Assembly: GCF_001436025.1 (NCBI RefSeq)
Contig: NZ_AZEQ01000005.1
Coordinates: forward strand, 46,059-110,058
Direction of reading: 5' to 3'
DNA from: Limosilactobacillus mucosae DSM 13345
Lineage (GTDB): Bacteria; Bacillota; Bacilli; Lactobacillales; Lactobacillaceae
DNA: 64,000 bases
Below are positions 8,688 to 19,130 of this stretch, piece after piece. The notes under the pieces are model-generated. The model saw only the letters and a list, made by a program, of their open reading frames with translations, had not been told where the DNA came from and ran no database searches. The position numbers and the translations under genes are program-made. How positions within the stretch are numbered: position 1 is the first letter of the stretch; the number at the start of each line of letters is the position of its first letter.

Positions 8688-10940
8688 ATGAACAACCAAT
8701 CAAGGCCGAGCCGTTCCAGTCAACGGTCCGGTAAGAAAAAGACTGGTCGCGGCAGCATTGTCAAGCGCGTGCTGTTGTGGATCTTGGGACTGTTTGTTTT
8801 AATGGTCGTTGCCGGGGCATGCGTATTTTTCTATTATGCATCCAGCGCGCCCAAGATCAGTCGCAATGAATTAGCCAGTCAGACTACTACCACGATTTAT
8901 GATGCTGATAATAACGTCATCTCACGCTTGGGCGCACAAAAGCGTGAATACGCAAGCAGCAGCGAGATTCCAAGTACCTTGAAAAACGCGGTCGTTGCCA
9001 TTGAAGACCGACGTTTCTACAAGCATCATGGGGTTGATCCCGTCCGAATCATGGGAGCTGCCGTCGCCGACATTACCCATCGCTCAAGCGGCATGCAAGG
9101 GGGCAGTACCCTGACTCAGCAGCTGGTCAAGCTTTCCGTCTTCTCAACTTCTGATGCCGACCGCACGCTTAAGCGCAAGGCTCAGGAAGCATGGCTGGCT
9201 ATTAACGTTGAAAGGCATTTTTCCAAGTCGCAGATTCTCGGCTTTTATATCAATAAAGTCTACATGGGTAACGGGGTCTATGGGATGAAGACGGCCGCTC
9301 AATACTACTACGGCAAGGATCTAAATGAGCTCAGTCTGGCTCAGCTGGCAATGCTGGCCGGGATTCCTCAGTCGCCAACCTACTACAACCCAACAACTGG
9401 CAATGCCAAATACGCAACCCAACGCCGCAACCAGGTACTTGATGCCATGGTTCGCAGCAAGTACATCTCACAAAGTCAGGCCAACGCCGCTAAGCAAGTC
9501 AGCATCAAAGAAGGACTTGATCCTAACCATGGCAACACTTCCGATAATTCCGTCCAAGTTAAGGAAAAAGTGGTGGACTCCTACGTCAAGGAAGTTCTGT
9601 CGCAGCTGGTGGCTAAAGGATACAACCCTTACACAGACGGCTTAAAAGTGCACACCAATCTTGACTTGAGCGCCCAAAAGCACCTGTACAATGCTGCCAA
9701 CAATTCGGTAGCCTTCCAAAGCGACAAGATGCAGACGGGGGTCGCCGTCGTTGATCCTAACAATGGTCAAATCGTTGCCATGCTTGGTGGCCGCAAGACT
9801 GGCAACGTTGTCTATGGCCTTAACCGTGCCGTTCAGACTGACCGCTCATCTGGTTCGACCGTTAAGCCTTTGATGGACTATGGCCCAGCTATTCAATACC
9901 TCCAGTGGCCAACCTATAAGTCCGTTGAAGATACCAAATTCGTCTACCCTGGTACCAACAAGGTTCTGCATGACTTTGACAACCAATACAAGGGTACGAT
10001 GACGATGCGTGAGGCACTGGTTCAATCCAGAAACGTTCCAGCCATTCGAACGCTGCAGACCGTTGGCATTTCACGGGCTACCAAGTTCTTAAAGGGCCTG
10101 GGTATTTCCCAATCCAAGGCATACACGCTGCAAAACGGGATTGGCATCTACGTATCGCCGCTGCAGATTGCGGCTGCCTACGCGGCTTTTGCTAATGGCG
10201 GTACCTACTACAAGCCTTACTACATCAGTTCGATCACGACGCAGGATGGCAAGACGCTTACCTACTCACCAAGCGGCAAGCGGGCCATGAGCAAGGCAAC
10301 GGCCTACATGATCACTGATATGCTCAAGGGCGTCTTTACCGGTCAAGGAAGCGCCACTAAGGCCTACCTTTCTGGCGTCTACCAAGCCGGCAAGACTGGT
10401 TCGACGGATTATCCAACTTCCAGCCATCCCGATGGTGAAATGGATTCCTGGATGGCCGGTTACACTAAGAACTATTCAATTGCCATCTGGACTGGCTATG
10501 ATCATCCAATGCAGGCCGGCAGCGGAATTACCAAAGCCTACCAGACAACAGCACAATTGCTGTATAAGGATCTGATGCAATATCTTGACAGCAAGAATCA
10601 CGCTACGAACTGGTCAATGCCAAGCACGGTCGAGGCCGTTACGGTAAACGGTACTCGTCAGCTGGTTATTAAAGATTCTAAATGGGCACTAGGCGTAACC
10701 AGCAGCTCAGCACTGTCATCCAGCTCTAGCAGCTCAGCTAGTTCCAGTTCTCATTCCAAATCTGAATCCTCAGCATCTGATTCGAGTTCGGAATCCAGCT
10801 CTTCCAGCTCCAGTTCCGGTGCTGCAAGCTCGGCCAGCGAAAGCTCATCAAGTGCCTCCAGCGCCTCCAGCTCGGCTCCGGCAGTTTCCAGCTCAGCTCA
10901 ACAGCCAGCTCAGCAGCCACAGCCAGCCGTTGGTCAATAA
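8688..10940 (+). CDS. pbp1A: Class A penicillin-binding protein (PBP1A type)
   Basis: A bifunctional peptidoglycan synthase anchored by one N-terminal membrane helix (about residues 28-50). The GT51 glycosyltransferase has its catalytic Glu106 in EDRRFYKHHG and the GGSTLTQQLVK motif. The transpeptidase has Ser390 in SGSTVKP, the SRN motif and KTGSTD. After about residue 665 follows an extracellular tail of roughly 80 residues made mostly of serine and alanine and ending in Gln/Pro, a low-complexity extension. The strong ribosome site AAAGGAG supports the start. Its activity is probably coordinated by the nearby GpsB. Confidence 0.95.
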   Translation: MNNQSRPSRSSQRSGKKKTGRGSIVKRVLLWILGLFVLMVVAGACVFFYYASSAPKISRNELASQTTTTIYDADNNVISRLGAQKREYASSSEIPSTLKNAVVAIEDRRFYKHHGVDPVRIMGAAVADITHRSSGMQGGSTLTQQLVKLSVFSTSDADRTLKRKAQEAWLAINVERHFSKSQILGFYINKVYMGNGVYGMKTAAQYYYGKDLNELSLAQLAMLAGIPQSPTYYNPTTGNAKYATQRRNQVLDAMVRSKYISQSQANAAKQVSIKEGLDPNHGNTSDNSVQVKEKVVDSYVKEVLSQLVAKGYNPYTDGLKVHTNLDLSAQKHLYNAANNSVAFQSDKMQTGVAVVDPNNGQIVAMLGGRKTGNVVYGLNRAVQTDRSSGSTVKPLMDYGPAIQYLQWPTYKSVEDTKFVYPGTNKVLHDFDNQYKGTMTMREALVQSRNVPAIRTLQTVGISRATKFLKGLGISQSKAYTLQNGIGIYVSPLQIAAAYAAFANGGTYYKPYYISSITTQDGKTLTYSPSGKRAMSKATAYMITDMLKGVFTGQGSATKAYLSGVYQAGKTGSTDYPTSSHPDGEMDSWMAGYTKNYSIAIWTGYDHPMQAGSGITKAYQTTAQLLYKDLMQYLDSKNHATNWSMPSTVEAVTVNGTRQLVIKDSKWALGVTSSSALSSSSSSSASSSSHSKSESSASDSSSESSSSSSSSGAASSASESSSSASSASSSAPAVSSSAQQPAQQPQPAVGQ

Positions 10941-10952
10941 TTCAATATAATC

Positions 10953-10995
10953 AAAAAGACGGTCAGTTCCCAAATTGAGAACTGATCGTCTTTTT
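10953..10995. terminator. Bidirectional terminator between pbp1A and the DMT transporter
   Basis: A long stem, AAAAAGACGGTCAGTTC against GAACTGATCGTCTTTTT (one G-T pair), with T runs on both strands. It can end both converging genes. Confidence 0.85.
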
Positions 10996-11015
10996 GTATT
11001 TTTCAAAATTACAGC

Positions 11016-11948
11016 TTAGTAGTGCAAATCATATTCTTGTTCAAGATGACCCTTACGACGACCATTTTGCAGAATATAAATGGCCAGAATCACGAGCACA
11101 ATGCCCAAGATTTCGATCCAGTTCATCCATTCCTTAAAGAAGATCACACTTAGGATTGCCGTCACGATTGGCTGCAGCGCGTCCATAATGCTGACCACGT
11201 CTGAAGGGGCAAACTTGGTCGCGTGCATCAGCATCCCAAATGGAATAATCGTCCCAAATAAGACCACTGTTGAAACGGATGCAACCAGTGTTCCGGTAAT
11301 GTGCGGCGGGTTGACCCAAAATGGCTGGTATAGATTAAACAAGACCCCAGCAATCGCGGTCCCCCAACCCAACACAACCAGCGGCGAATTTTCTTCAGCA
11401 GCCTTTTGCGGTAAAACAACGTAGAAAGCTGCCGTAATACCAGAACCCAGCCCCCATAAGAATGAATTCAGCGGAATCGCCAAATGACCAAAATTCCCCT
11501 TAGTCAAGCAGAGAAAAACCCCAGCCATGGCAATCACAAATGATAAGAGATCGCTTTTCAGCGGACGGCTATGCTGGAAGAACCAGCCGCCAAAAACAAT
11601 AAACAATGGTGACAGATACTGCAGAATGGTCGCCATGGACGCATTCCCGGTCTGAACCGCGTAATAGAAAGTATAGAGATTAGCCATCAAGCCAAAAACC
11701 GCATAACTGAACAGTGAGATTACGGATGGCCATGACTTAAAAACGTTAAAGATCTTACCGCGGTATAAAATCGCGCTGATTATCAATAAAATTGCCCCCG
11801 CAGCCGAGGTACGCATTGAAAGCATCCAATGTGCAGGGATAGCCAGATTCTGTGAGATCAGCTGCAGAACCGTGCCGGAAACACCCCAGCTGATTGAGGC
11901 CGTTCCTGCCCACAGCATCCCTTTAACGATATTTTTTTGTTTATTCAT
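11016..11948 (-). CDS. EamA/DMT family transporter
   Basis: A 310-residue integral membrane protein with about ten hydrophobic helices in two EamA repeats (first from GMLWAGTASISWGVSG, second from PLNSFLWGLGSGITAAFYVVLP), as in drug/metabolite exporters of the DMT superfamily. The substrate cannot be predicted. It stands alone, with a GTAGGA site before the ATG and the shared terminator downstream. Confidence 0.85.
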   Translation of the reverse strand: MNKQKNIVKGMLWAGTASISWGVSGTVLQLISQNLAIPAHWMLSMRTSAAGAILLIISAILYRGKIFNVFKSWPSVISLFSYAVFGLMANLYTFYYAVQTGNASMATILQYLSPLFIVFGGWFFQHSRPLKSDLLSFVIAMAGVFLCLTKGNFGHLAIPLNSFLWGLGSGITAAFYVVLPQKAAEENSPLVVLGWGTAIAGVLFNLYQPFWVNPPHITGTLVASVSTVVLFGTIIPFGMLMHATKFAPSDVVSIMDALQPIVTAILSVIFFKEWMNWIEILGIVLVILAIYILQNGRRKGHLEQEYDLHY

Positions 11949-12033
11949 CTTAAAATCCTACCCATAAATTATTTCAAATCACAATAGAAAATATTCTAAC
12001 ATTTTTGGATAAATTCTTCTGGCAAAATGCTTT

Positions 12034-12076
12034 TTTTCAGCAAAAAAACCGTTCATGAAAGTTTCACGAACGGTTT
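12034..12076 (-). terminator. Terminator of the DUF1002 gene
   Basis: AAACCGTTC pairs with GAACGGTTT around an inner TGAAA/TTTCA helix; a T run follows on the minus strand. Confidence 0.8.
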
Positions 12077-12093
12077 GCTTAATTATATTAAGT

Positions 12094-13101
12094 TTAGAAC
12101 CAGCTCTTGACCCAATTAATAAATCTAGTCAGCCAGTTTTGCGCCTGTTTGACCGTTTCCTTGCCGGCTTCACTGTTGGCCCAGTTCTTCGCCTTATTCA
12201 TCAAGTTGCCGGTTGAATTCTTAACGTTATTGATCGTATTGGTTACATTATTGATATAGGTCTTGCTGGAAGAAATTGGTGAGTTTTGGAAGTTGACCAA
12301 CGCGCCAGCAATCTTTTCCTGCTGCGTCGTAGTCGTTTGATCAGCAATGCCGCGTTTTTCCAGGGCCTTGTTCAGCATTTCCTGAATATCTGCCTTGGTT
12401 GCCAGCTCGCCACTGCTCTGTTTTTGCTGAGCAATCTGCTTGGATGTATCGCCAACTGCCGCCATCAGCTTACCTGGGTAGGATGAGTCGTCCTTATTGG
12501 CATCAATGGCATCTTGAGTAGCATCCAGAACCGAGTTGGCTGCCGCCGTGTTTTGACTGTTCAGCTGATGACCATCTTCTTCAAAGGCCTTGTAGACCCC
12601 AGTTAAAGCAGATTCACCTGATACGGCGCGATTGGCAGTGACCACGATCGTAATGTCGGTTACCCCTGCCATCTGAGCAACCATTGCGTACTGCTGAGCC
12701 GTAACCTCAGTGATGTTGCTTTGACCGTTGTACTTTTTGATGTTGACCTTGACCCCACTGCCTGGATCGGTTGGTGCAATTGCCACCGAACTAATCATGG
12801 CAGCATCGGTAGTCGTGCCATTGCCGATGTATTTAGCGTAGTCACTGGCCGTGGCCGTTAATTTCTTAAAAGACGAATCCACGCCCATTACCGAGTTCAG
12901 CTGATCATAGACGCTTTGTGGCGCACCGGCACCATAAACCACGTAAGAGCTGCTTAAGGTATGCGTAGCCGTAGAAGACGATGAGCTTGACTGCTCGGTT
13001 GCAGTGTCAGCAGATACGACCGCTGGAGCCGCTACTGCTGCCGCACCAGCAAGCGTTACTGCCAGCATCAATCCAGCCAGCATTTTGATTGGTTTGTTCA
13101 T
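12094..13101 (-). CDS. Secreted DUF1002 family protein
   Basis: An exported protein of about 335 residues. MNKPIKMLAGL and a hydrophobic stretch followed by VVSAD form a typical signal peptide; a Ser-rich spacer comes next. The DUF1002 core is visible (VYGAGAPQSVYDQL, ALTGVYKAFEEDGHQLN). The C-terminal third is rich in Asn, Lys and Gln, with helices resembling a wall-associating stalk, and ends in WVKSWF. I chose ATG 13101, 10 nt after an AAAGGCGG box, over the TTG at 13110. The function of the family is unknown. Confidence 0.85.
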   Translation of the reverse strand: MNKPIKMLAGLMLAVTLAGAAAVAAPAVVSADTATEQSSSSSSTATHTLSSSYVVYGAGAPQSVYDQLNSVMGVDSSFKKLTATASDYAKYIGNGTTTDAAMISSVAIAPTDPGSGVKVNIKKYNGQSNITEVTAQQYAMVAQMAGVTDITIVVTANRAVSGESALTGVYKAFEEDGHQLNSQNTAAANSVLDATQDAIDANKDDSSYPGKLMAAVGDTSKQIAQQKQSSGELATKADIQEMLNKALEKRGIADQTTTTQQEKIAGALVNFQNSPISSSKTYINNVTNTINNVKNSTGNLMNKAKNWANSEAGKETVKQAQNWLTRFINWVKSWF

Positions 13102-13264
13102 CTTTAGCAAACCGCCTTTCTGATTATTTGCCTCTTAATTATACCTTGAATTCGTTTTAAAAACGCTGTCTTGACCAAAACTTAAAGATTAGATCAAGCA
13201 CTCATTAGAATTTGAGCAGACGGTTGATTCCCGTGGCCATGATCACCAAGCAGTCAGCTGAGTC

Positions 13265-13969
13265 TTAATCATCAGGCAGCTTAAGGATTGGGATGTTGGG
13301 AATCGGCCGGTTGCCCAGCTGTCCGCCCTGCTGTGCCATGCGACTCTGATAGCGCTGCTTATCCTGTTCGACTTCTTGGGGCGTCTTAAGGTTGTTCTTG
13401 CGCCAGTTCATCAGGATTGAATCCATATAGCGGAACCGCAGTGAACCATTGACGACTGCTTCTTTTAAGGCCAGCCGAATCATTTCAATCTCATAATGAT
13501 CCTTATCCAGCCAGTCATTGACATAGGTAATCTCCATTGGCGTCAACGGGCGGCCAAACTCGCTTTCAATCTCGGCAAACAGTTTTTCACGTGCCGTGGT
13601 CTGCTTGACGTTTTTTTGCTGCGACTGAATCTGTCCCTCACGACCAACCAAACGACTGATCAGTGGCGAAAAGTCATAGTAGGCCGTTTCTTTTCCCTCA
13701 GCATCGCGTTTCATTCGCTGCACTAGCAATTGATGCTCAGTCATCTGATGAATCTGGTCATAGACGGTCCGCTCATCAGTCTGCAGATTTTCCGCAATCC
13801 AGGTGATGCTGGGGTTTTCAATTCCCCGATCGATGTAGGACTTTAATTCCAGATAGACCAGCAGCTCACCACTGGTCATCCCGATTTCTCGGTAATGATG
13901 AAGCAAAAGATTACTGATTGAAGTTTCGCCGGCCTGCAGATAGGAAAACAAAAAATCCTGCTTCGCCAT
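13265..13969 (-). CDS. dnaD: Primosomal protein DnaD
   Basis: A replication restart/initiation protein that remodels DNA and helps load the helicase with DnaB and DnaI. The N-terminal winged helix (residues about 1-95, with ERTVYDQIHQMTEHQLL) and the C-terminal DnaD domain (FAEIESEFGRPLTPMEITYVNDWL, then FRYMDSILMNWRKNN) are complete. ATG 13969 is preferred because AGGGGG lies 6 nt upstream; the upstream ATG overlaps that site. It follows asnS as in Bacilli, but a terminator at 14140 separates the two. Confidence 0.93.
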   Translation of the reverse strand: MAKQDFLFSYLQAGETSISNLLLHHYREIGMTSGELLVYLELKSYIDRGIENPSITWIAENLQTDERTVYDQIHQMTEHQLLVQRMKRDAEGKETAYYDFSPLISRLVGREGQIQSQQKNVKQTTAREKLFAEIESEFGRPLTPMEITYVNDWLDKDHYEIEMIRLALKEAVVNGSLRFRYMDSILMNWRKNNLKTPQEVEQDKQRYQSRMAQQGGQLGNRPIPNIPILKLPDD

Positions 13970-14139
13970 AAGCATCCCCCTTTTTCATTCATGCAACAAT
14001 CATTTTAAAATAACGGGCTGCACTTATACAAGTCTCAAAGCCATTCAATCAGCAATTCATTCAAATGTCTTCTTCATGGCAATGCCGCTCATCTCTTAAA
14101 ACGGGTTCGATCATTAACTTAACCAATCCAGGCCAAGCA

Positions 14140-14172
14140 AAAGGACCGATGACTCGCTGCCATCGGTCCTTT
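14140..14172. terminator. Terminator downstream of asnS
   Basis: AAAGGACCGATG pairs with CATCGGTCCTTT around a 9-nt loop. It lies between asnS and dnaD, so dnaD probably has its own promoter. Confidence 0.8.
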
Positions 14173-14211
14173 AATTTATATTTTAAGCTACATTATTGCG
14201 TCTAATACCGA

Positions 14212-15510
14212 TTATGGGTAGATCCGGTTTAACAGACGTGGGAATGGGATGACTTCGCGCAGGTGATCCTGCAGGCAGATCCAGGTCAGGAAACGTTCCA
14301 GCCCCAGACCAAAACCGCTGTGTGGCACCGTGCCATACTTGCGCAGGTCAAAGTACCATTGATAGTCATCGATGTTCAGCCCTGCCTCTTTAGCTGATGC
14401 TACCAGCGTGTCATAGTCAGTTTCACGCTCTGAGCCGCCAATGATCTCGCCATAGCCTTCTGGAGCCAGCAGATCGGCGCAGACATAGACGTCATCGCGC
14501 GTTGGGTGGCCCTTCATGTAAAATGGCTTGATTGACTTAGGATAGTTCAATACAAATACCGGCTTGCTGAAGTGGTTGGCCAGGTAGGTTTCTTCTGGTG
14601 AACCAAAGTCGTCGCCCCACTGAACGTCCATGCCGGCATCCTGCAAAAGCTTAATTGCTTCATCATAGCTGATGCGTGGGTATGGCGTCTGCGTGAATGG
14701 TTCCAGCGTCTTTGGATCACGACCAACGACTTCCAGTTCCCGGCTGCAGTCCTTGATTACGGCCTTGATCAGGTAGGCCACGTATTCTTCCTGCAGCTGC
14801 AGACTTTCTTCTTGGTGCATAAAGGCCATTTCTGGTTCGATCATCCAGAATTCAATCAGGTGACGACGCGTCTTGGACTTTTCAGCACGGAAAACCGGAC
14901 CAAAGCTGTAGACCCTGTCAAATGCCAGCGCGCCGGCTTCTTCGTAAAGCTGGCCGGACTGAGAAAGGTAGGCATCCCGGTCAAAGTACTTAGTCTTAAA
15001 CAGGTCGGTCGTGCCTTCTGGTGCATTGGCCGTCAAAATCGGCGCGTCAATCTTGGTAAAGCCATGTTCGCCAAAGAACTCATAGTTAGCCCGAATGACG
15101 CGGTCACGAATCCGCATCAGCGCGTGTGGCTTGCTGGAACGCAGCCACAGATGACGGTGATCAAGCAAAAAGTCGATTCCGTGTTCCTTGTTGCCGATTG
15201 GGTAGTCAACGCTTTCGCCGATCAGTTCGATGTCTTCAATCTGAATTTCGTAGCCAAACTTGGAACGAGCATCTTCATGAATCTCGCCCGTTACCCAAAA
15301 ACTGCTTTCTTGACGCAGTTCATGCCGTGCCATTTCAAACACTTCTGGCGTTACGTCATTTTTCCGCAGAATGCCTTGGAAAAATGCTGTCCCGTCACGC
15401 AGCTGCAAGAAAGCGATCTTACCACTGGAACGCTTGTCAGTCAGCCAAACGCCAATCCGCACGCGTTCGTTGACGTGCTTTGGCGCATCAATAATGTTGA
15501 TGGTTTCCAC
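14212..15510 (-). CDS. asnS: Asparaginyl-tRNA synthetase
   Basis: A class IIb synthetase that charges tRNA-Asn. An N-terminal OB-fold anticodon domain (about residues 10-110) precedes the catalytic core with motif 2 ([21 protein letters not shown]) and motif 3 ([13 protein letters not shown]). The start is the GTG at 15510: GGAGGAA lies 6 nt upstream. The longer frame starts at a TTG inside this ribosome site and is unlikely. Part of the dinG-ypmB-asnS cluster. Confidence 0.96.
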   Translation of the reverse strand: METINIIDAPKHVNERVRIGVWLTDKRSSGKIAFLQLRDGTAFFQGILRKNDVTPEVFEMARHELRQESSFWVTGEIHEDARSKFGYEIQIEDIELIGESVDYPIGNKEHGIDFLLDHRHLWLRSSKPHALMRIRDRVIRANYEFFGEHGFTKIDAPILTANAPEGTTDLFKTKYFDRDAYLSQSGQLYEEAGALAFDRVYSFGPVFRAEKSKTRRHLIEFWMIEPEMAFMHQEESLQLQEEYVAYLIKAVIKDCSRELEVVGRDPKTLEPFTQTPYPRISYDEAIKLLQDAGMDVQWGDDFGSPEETYLANHFSKPVFVLNYPKSIKPFYMKGHPTRDDVYVCADLLAPEGYGEIIGGSERETDYDTLVASAKEAGLNIDDYQWYFDLRKYGTVPHSGFGLGLERFLTWICLQDHLREVIPFPRLLNRIYP

Positions 15511-15534
15511 AAAAAATTCCTCCAAACAATGTAA

Positions 15535-16053
15535 CTATAAGTTGTTGATCTGTTGCACATAGCTGCCCGTCTTGAAGTTGATCAGGTCATAACAGAGATT
15601 GCCTTTGCTGTTAAGGTAGGTAACTTCCCAGACTACCTTGTCATTAAAGATTCCCGGCACGGCCTTGAGTACCCTTTTCGGATGCTCATTGCTCTTAACC
15701 TGGGCAAGCGCCTGCTGTTCGGTTAATCCCGTACTTTGCTTGACAACCCGCACTGAGCCGTTTTTCTGCGGCACGATGACCAGAATCCGCTGGCCCTTGT
15801 TGTTTTTGCCTGCAACCGTGTAATAAGTATTTTCTCGGTTGTAGATGTAAAAATCAGTGCGCGTCTTTAAATTGGCATAACGCTTGGCAATTGTGGTTGC
15901 CTGACGTTCCGCTTCTGCTTTGGGATGATTGCCGACAGCATAGATGCTCCAGCCAACCAAAAAAATTAGGATGATCAGAATCAGCAGATCACGAATCATC
16001 CGCTTCGATGTTCCACGACTGCGTTCTCTTTGTACCTCGCGGCGACTTTGCAT
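15535..16053 (-). CDS. ypmB: YpmB-like membrane protein (DUF5590)
   Basis: A 172-residue protein with one N-terminal membrane helix (LLILIILIFLVGWSIYAVG) and an extracytoplasmic domain with two PepSY-like alpha/beta units, as in Bacillus YpmB. A strong AGGAAGG site precedes the ATG. It lies between dinG and asnS exactly as in other Bacilli. The role is unknown; an interaction with the cell envelope is plausible but unproven. Confidence 0.88.
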   Translation of the reverse strand: MQSRREVQRERSRGTSKRMIRDLLILIILIFLVGWSIYAVGNHPKAEAERQATTIAKRYANLKTRTDFYIYNRENTYYTVAGKNNKGQRILVIVPQKNGSVRVVKQSTGLTEQQALAQVKSNEHPKRVLKAVPGIFNDKVVWEVTYLNSKGNLCYDLINFKTGSYVQQINNL

Positions 16054-16104
16054 AGCGGCCTTCCTTCCTAATTCAATTCAGTATCTCTTGCATTATAACA
16101 AAAT

Positions 16105-18948
16105 CTACTGGCGCTGCGTGGATCGTTCATGGTTTTTTAAGAATTTTTTTGTCTCTTCAATCACATTGGCAGTTGCCGCTGCTGCTACCGGCATCATTTC
16201 CGGCAAGGCATTCAGGATCGTTTTCCCGTAGCGCCGATCGCTCAGCCGCGGATCCAAAACAACGGCCACGCCATAATCATCCGGTGTTCTTAAAAGACGC
16301 CCGATTCCTTGCCGCATCCGCATCGTCGCTTTAGGCAGCTCTAAATGATAAAACGGGTTGATGCCCTTTGATTTAAGCAGGCTGCTTTGCGCGCGGTTAA
16401 GAATCTCTTGCGGGGAGTCAAACGGCAGCCGCGTAATGATCAAAAGCTGCAGCTGGTTGTTGGGTAGATCGATTCCCTCCCAAAAGCTGGCCGCGCCCAG
16501 TAAAACCGAATTTTCGCCCGTTGCAAACTGTTTCAGCAGCTTTTCGCGATTGCCCGTGATTCCCTGAGCCAAAATATCACGCTGATTAAACAGATCGGTA
16601 CTGCGCAGCTGACTGTAGACCTGTTCAACCGTCACGAGTGAATTAAACAGCACCATTGTCTGACACTGAGTCTCGTTGGCCAGGCGGTAGATGGTTTGGC
16701 TAAGATAGCGGATGTAGTCGCCATTATCGGCATCGGCTGGCATCGGCGCGTCCTTGGCAATCAAAAGCCGGCTGTTTTGCTGGTAGTTGAACGGCGACTT
16801 GAAATGCTTGACCTTGACGTTATCACGATTCAGATCCAGCTGCTGGTACAGATAGTTGGAGCGCTTAGAGGTAAACAGCGTCGCCCCGACAAACAGTGCC
16901 GGCTGAAAGAATGGATAGACCTGTTCGCTGAGGTAATGACTGGCGTTTAAGAGTCCCCCGCTCAATTTCATCGTGCTGCGCTCATGCAACTGCTGAACCG
17001 TCAGCCAGAAAACCGCGGCCTCATCATGCTGATCCAAGGCCGACACAAACTCGTGAAGCACCTCGTCAGCCCCGTTCAATGCTGCCAATTGGGTCGCAAA
17101 CTGGCTCATCAGGTAGCGATCACTGGTCAGCCAGCTGTCACTGCGCGAGGCAAATAGATGATCAAGCGCGGAAAAATGCAGCTGGACGCTGGCTAATGAC
17201 TGTTCAAGATTCATCATGACCGGTCCTGACGCATCCAGGAGTGCATAAAGCCGGTCATTATCAACGACCTGTTCAATAATCTGATCGTCTTCGCCCGCTG
17301 CGTTCAGCATAAAGCTGCGGTAAAGCGCTCCTTGAAAATCTAAGAATGCCTGATCCAGCTGCTGCAGATCACCCTGCAGCAGCTCAACGTTATAGATTCC
17401 CAGCGGCAGATGCGCGAAGACATCAATCAGATTGCGCTCGCTGCCTTCCTTAACCAGGCCCTCCAAAACGTGAGCTGCCGTCGTCAAGCGTTGAAAATCC
17501 ACGGTCTGCCGCGCTTTTTTCAAAATACTGTCGCTTAGGTGCTGCGCCTCGTCAACCACCAGATACGGCCGCAGCGCGTCGTGGCCAAACTCAGCCGCGT
17601 GGGCAGCCAGATAGGCATGATTGGTAATCACGACCGTAGCATGCTGAAGCTGACGGTTGCGCCGCATCAAAAAATCATCTTTGATAAACGGGTTGTCGCG
17701 ACTCAGCGTTCTGAGCCCATGATGACGGATCTCGGTAAAATAAGGCGACTGCTGAGCATTCAGATTCAATTCATCCATATCGCCGCTGGTCGTCTGCAAA
17801 AGCCATACCAAAATGCGCGCCTTAAGCAGCTGCACGAGCTTAGAATCCTCCACGATGCTCAGCGAGTGTGCAAATTTGGCAAGATCCAGATAATGATCGT
17901 TGCCCTTTACAACCACGCTGGCAACCTCAAATGGCAGCATTGCATTAAGCTGCGGCATCGTTTTTTGCTCAATCTGCTGCAGCTGCAGGTTGGTCGCCGT
18001 TGAAACCACGATTTGCCGATCTGGATAAGCTTGATAGACCATTGGCAAAAGATAGCCCAAAGTCTTGCCGACCCCGGTTCCGGCCTCAATGATCATTGGC
18101 TTTTCAGCATCATGAGCATAGTGATTATAGATGCTGTTCATCATCCTAGACTGCGTGGCACGGAACTCCAGTTGATCGCCAAACAGTTTCTCCTTGGCCT
18201 TTTTGGTGGCTGGGTAGGCATTCTTGTCATGGGCCATTGGGGTTGCCAAAGGACGCGACTTATGCAGTACAAGACCATTGCTGACGTAGAGATCAGCGCT
18301 TAGATTCTGCGGATGATGGCGGCGTTTTTCCAGCTCCTGGCTGAACACGTCTGCCGTCTGTTTTGGCAGCTGCAGCTTCATCTTAACCAGGCTTGCCAGG
18401 GTCAGCGTGGGCAGCTGATGAACCTTTTTTAAAAGATCAATCAGCAGCACAGCCGTTGCCTCAGCATCACTGGCGGCACTGTGCGGCTGATCATGCTCGA
18501 TTGCCAGATAAGAGCTCAGATCGCGCAATCGAAAGCTCTTAGCCGTGGGCAGCAGGATCTGGGCCAGCGTCACCGTATCAATCGCTGGAATTGCCAAGGA
18601 TTGATGCCCTGCCCGCTCCAGCTCTGCATTTAAAAACGGAAAATCAAAATTAACGTTATGCGCAACAAAAATCGTATCGCTAAGCAGGCTTTCCAGCGTA
18701 TCCGCTACGTCATCAAACCAAGGCGCGTCATGAACGTCTGAGTTGGTGATTCCCGTCAGCTGCTCAATACTGTGAGGAATCTTGGTGCGCGGATTGATTT
18801 TGGTTTCAAACTGATTGATAATCTGGCCTGCCTGAACCAAAACGCAGCCAATCTGAATGATCCGATCGCCATGCTTAACGCTGGTACCGGTAGTTTCCAA
18901 GTCAACGATCGCATAAATCGGCTCGCGCTTTTTTGACTGTTTTTTCAC
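16105..18948 (-). CDS. dinG: DnaQ exonuclease / DinG helicase fusion
   Basis: A 947-residue protein. The N-terminal DEDDh exonuclease (Exo I YAIVDLETTG, Exo II VAHNVNFDFPF, Exo III HSAASDAEATA) covers about residues 10-180. The superfamily 2 XPD/DinG-like helicase has Walker A EAGTGVGKT near residue 285 and a Walker B box reading VVDEAQH instead of the common DEAH. Motif VI is RMRQGIGRLLR. The architecture is that of Gram-positive DinG, which acts as a nuclease; an iron-sulphur cysteine cluster is not evident. GTG start with a weak ribosome site. Confidence 0.93.
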   Translation of the reverse strand: MKKQSKKREPIYAIVDLETTGTSVKHGDRIIQIGCVLVQAGQIINQFETKINPRTKIPHSIEQLTGITNSDVHDAPWFDDVADTLESLLSDTIFVAHNVNFDFPFLNAELERAGHQSLAIPAIDTVTLAQILLPTAKSFRLRDLSSYLAIEHDQPHSAASDAEATAVLLIDLLKKVHQLPTLTLASLVKMKLQLPKQTADVFSQELEKRRHHPQNLSADLYVSNGLVLHKSRPLATPMAHDKNAYPATKKAKEKLFGDQLEFRATQSRMMNSIYNHYAHDAEKPMIIEAGTGVGKTLGYLLPMVYQAYPDRQIVVSTATNLQLQQIEQKTMPQLNAMLPFEVASVVVKGNDHYLDLAKFAHSLSIVEDSKLVQLLKARILVWLLQTTSGDMDELNLNAQQSPYFTEIRHHGLRTLSRDNPFIKDDFLMRRNRQLQHATVVITNHAYLAAHAAEFGHDALRPYLVVDEAQHLSDSILKKARQTVDFQRLTTAAHVLEGLVKEGSERNLIDVFAHLPLGIYNVELLQGDLQQLDQAFLDFQGALYRSFMLNAAGEDDQIIEQVVDNDRLYALLDASGPVMMNLEQSLASVQLHFSALDHLFASRSDSWLTSDRYLMSQFATQLAALNGADEVLHEFVSALDQHDEAAVFWLTVQQLHERSTMKLSGGLLNASHYLSEQVYPFFQPALFVGATLFTSKRSNYLYQQLDLNRDNVKVKHFKSPFNYQQNSRLLIAKDAPMPADADNGDYIRYLSQTIYRLANETQCQTMVLFNSLVTVEQVYSQLRSTDLFNQRDILAQGITGNREKLLKQFATGENSVLLGAASFWEGIDLPNNQLQLLIITRLPFDSPQEILNRAQSSLLKSKGINPFYHLELPKATMRMRQGIGRLLRTPDDYGVAVVLDPRLSDRRYGKTILNALPEMMPVAAAATANVIEETKKFLKNHERSTQRQ

Positions 18949-19130
18949 TTGTCTTCACCGTACTTCGTTATATTTCTCACCACCATGATACTATTCATTT
19001 GTCATCTTGACCATTGTTGCATCTGGATGTTTGGCAGCAAAAAGCGCTAAAAAATATAAAAATCTTTCAGACATCCCCAGATTAGGTTAAGATAATTAGA
19101 GAAACATTTTTGAAGAAAGTAGGTTTCAGA

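Noticed and set aside
15511..15525. Upstream TTG start of asnS
   Set aside because: The TTG-GAG-GAA codons are themselves the ribosome binding site of the GTG start.
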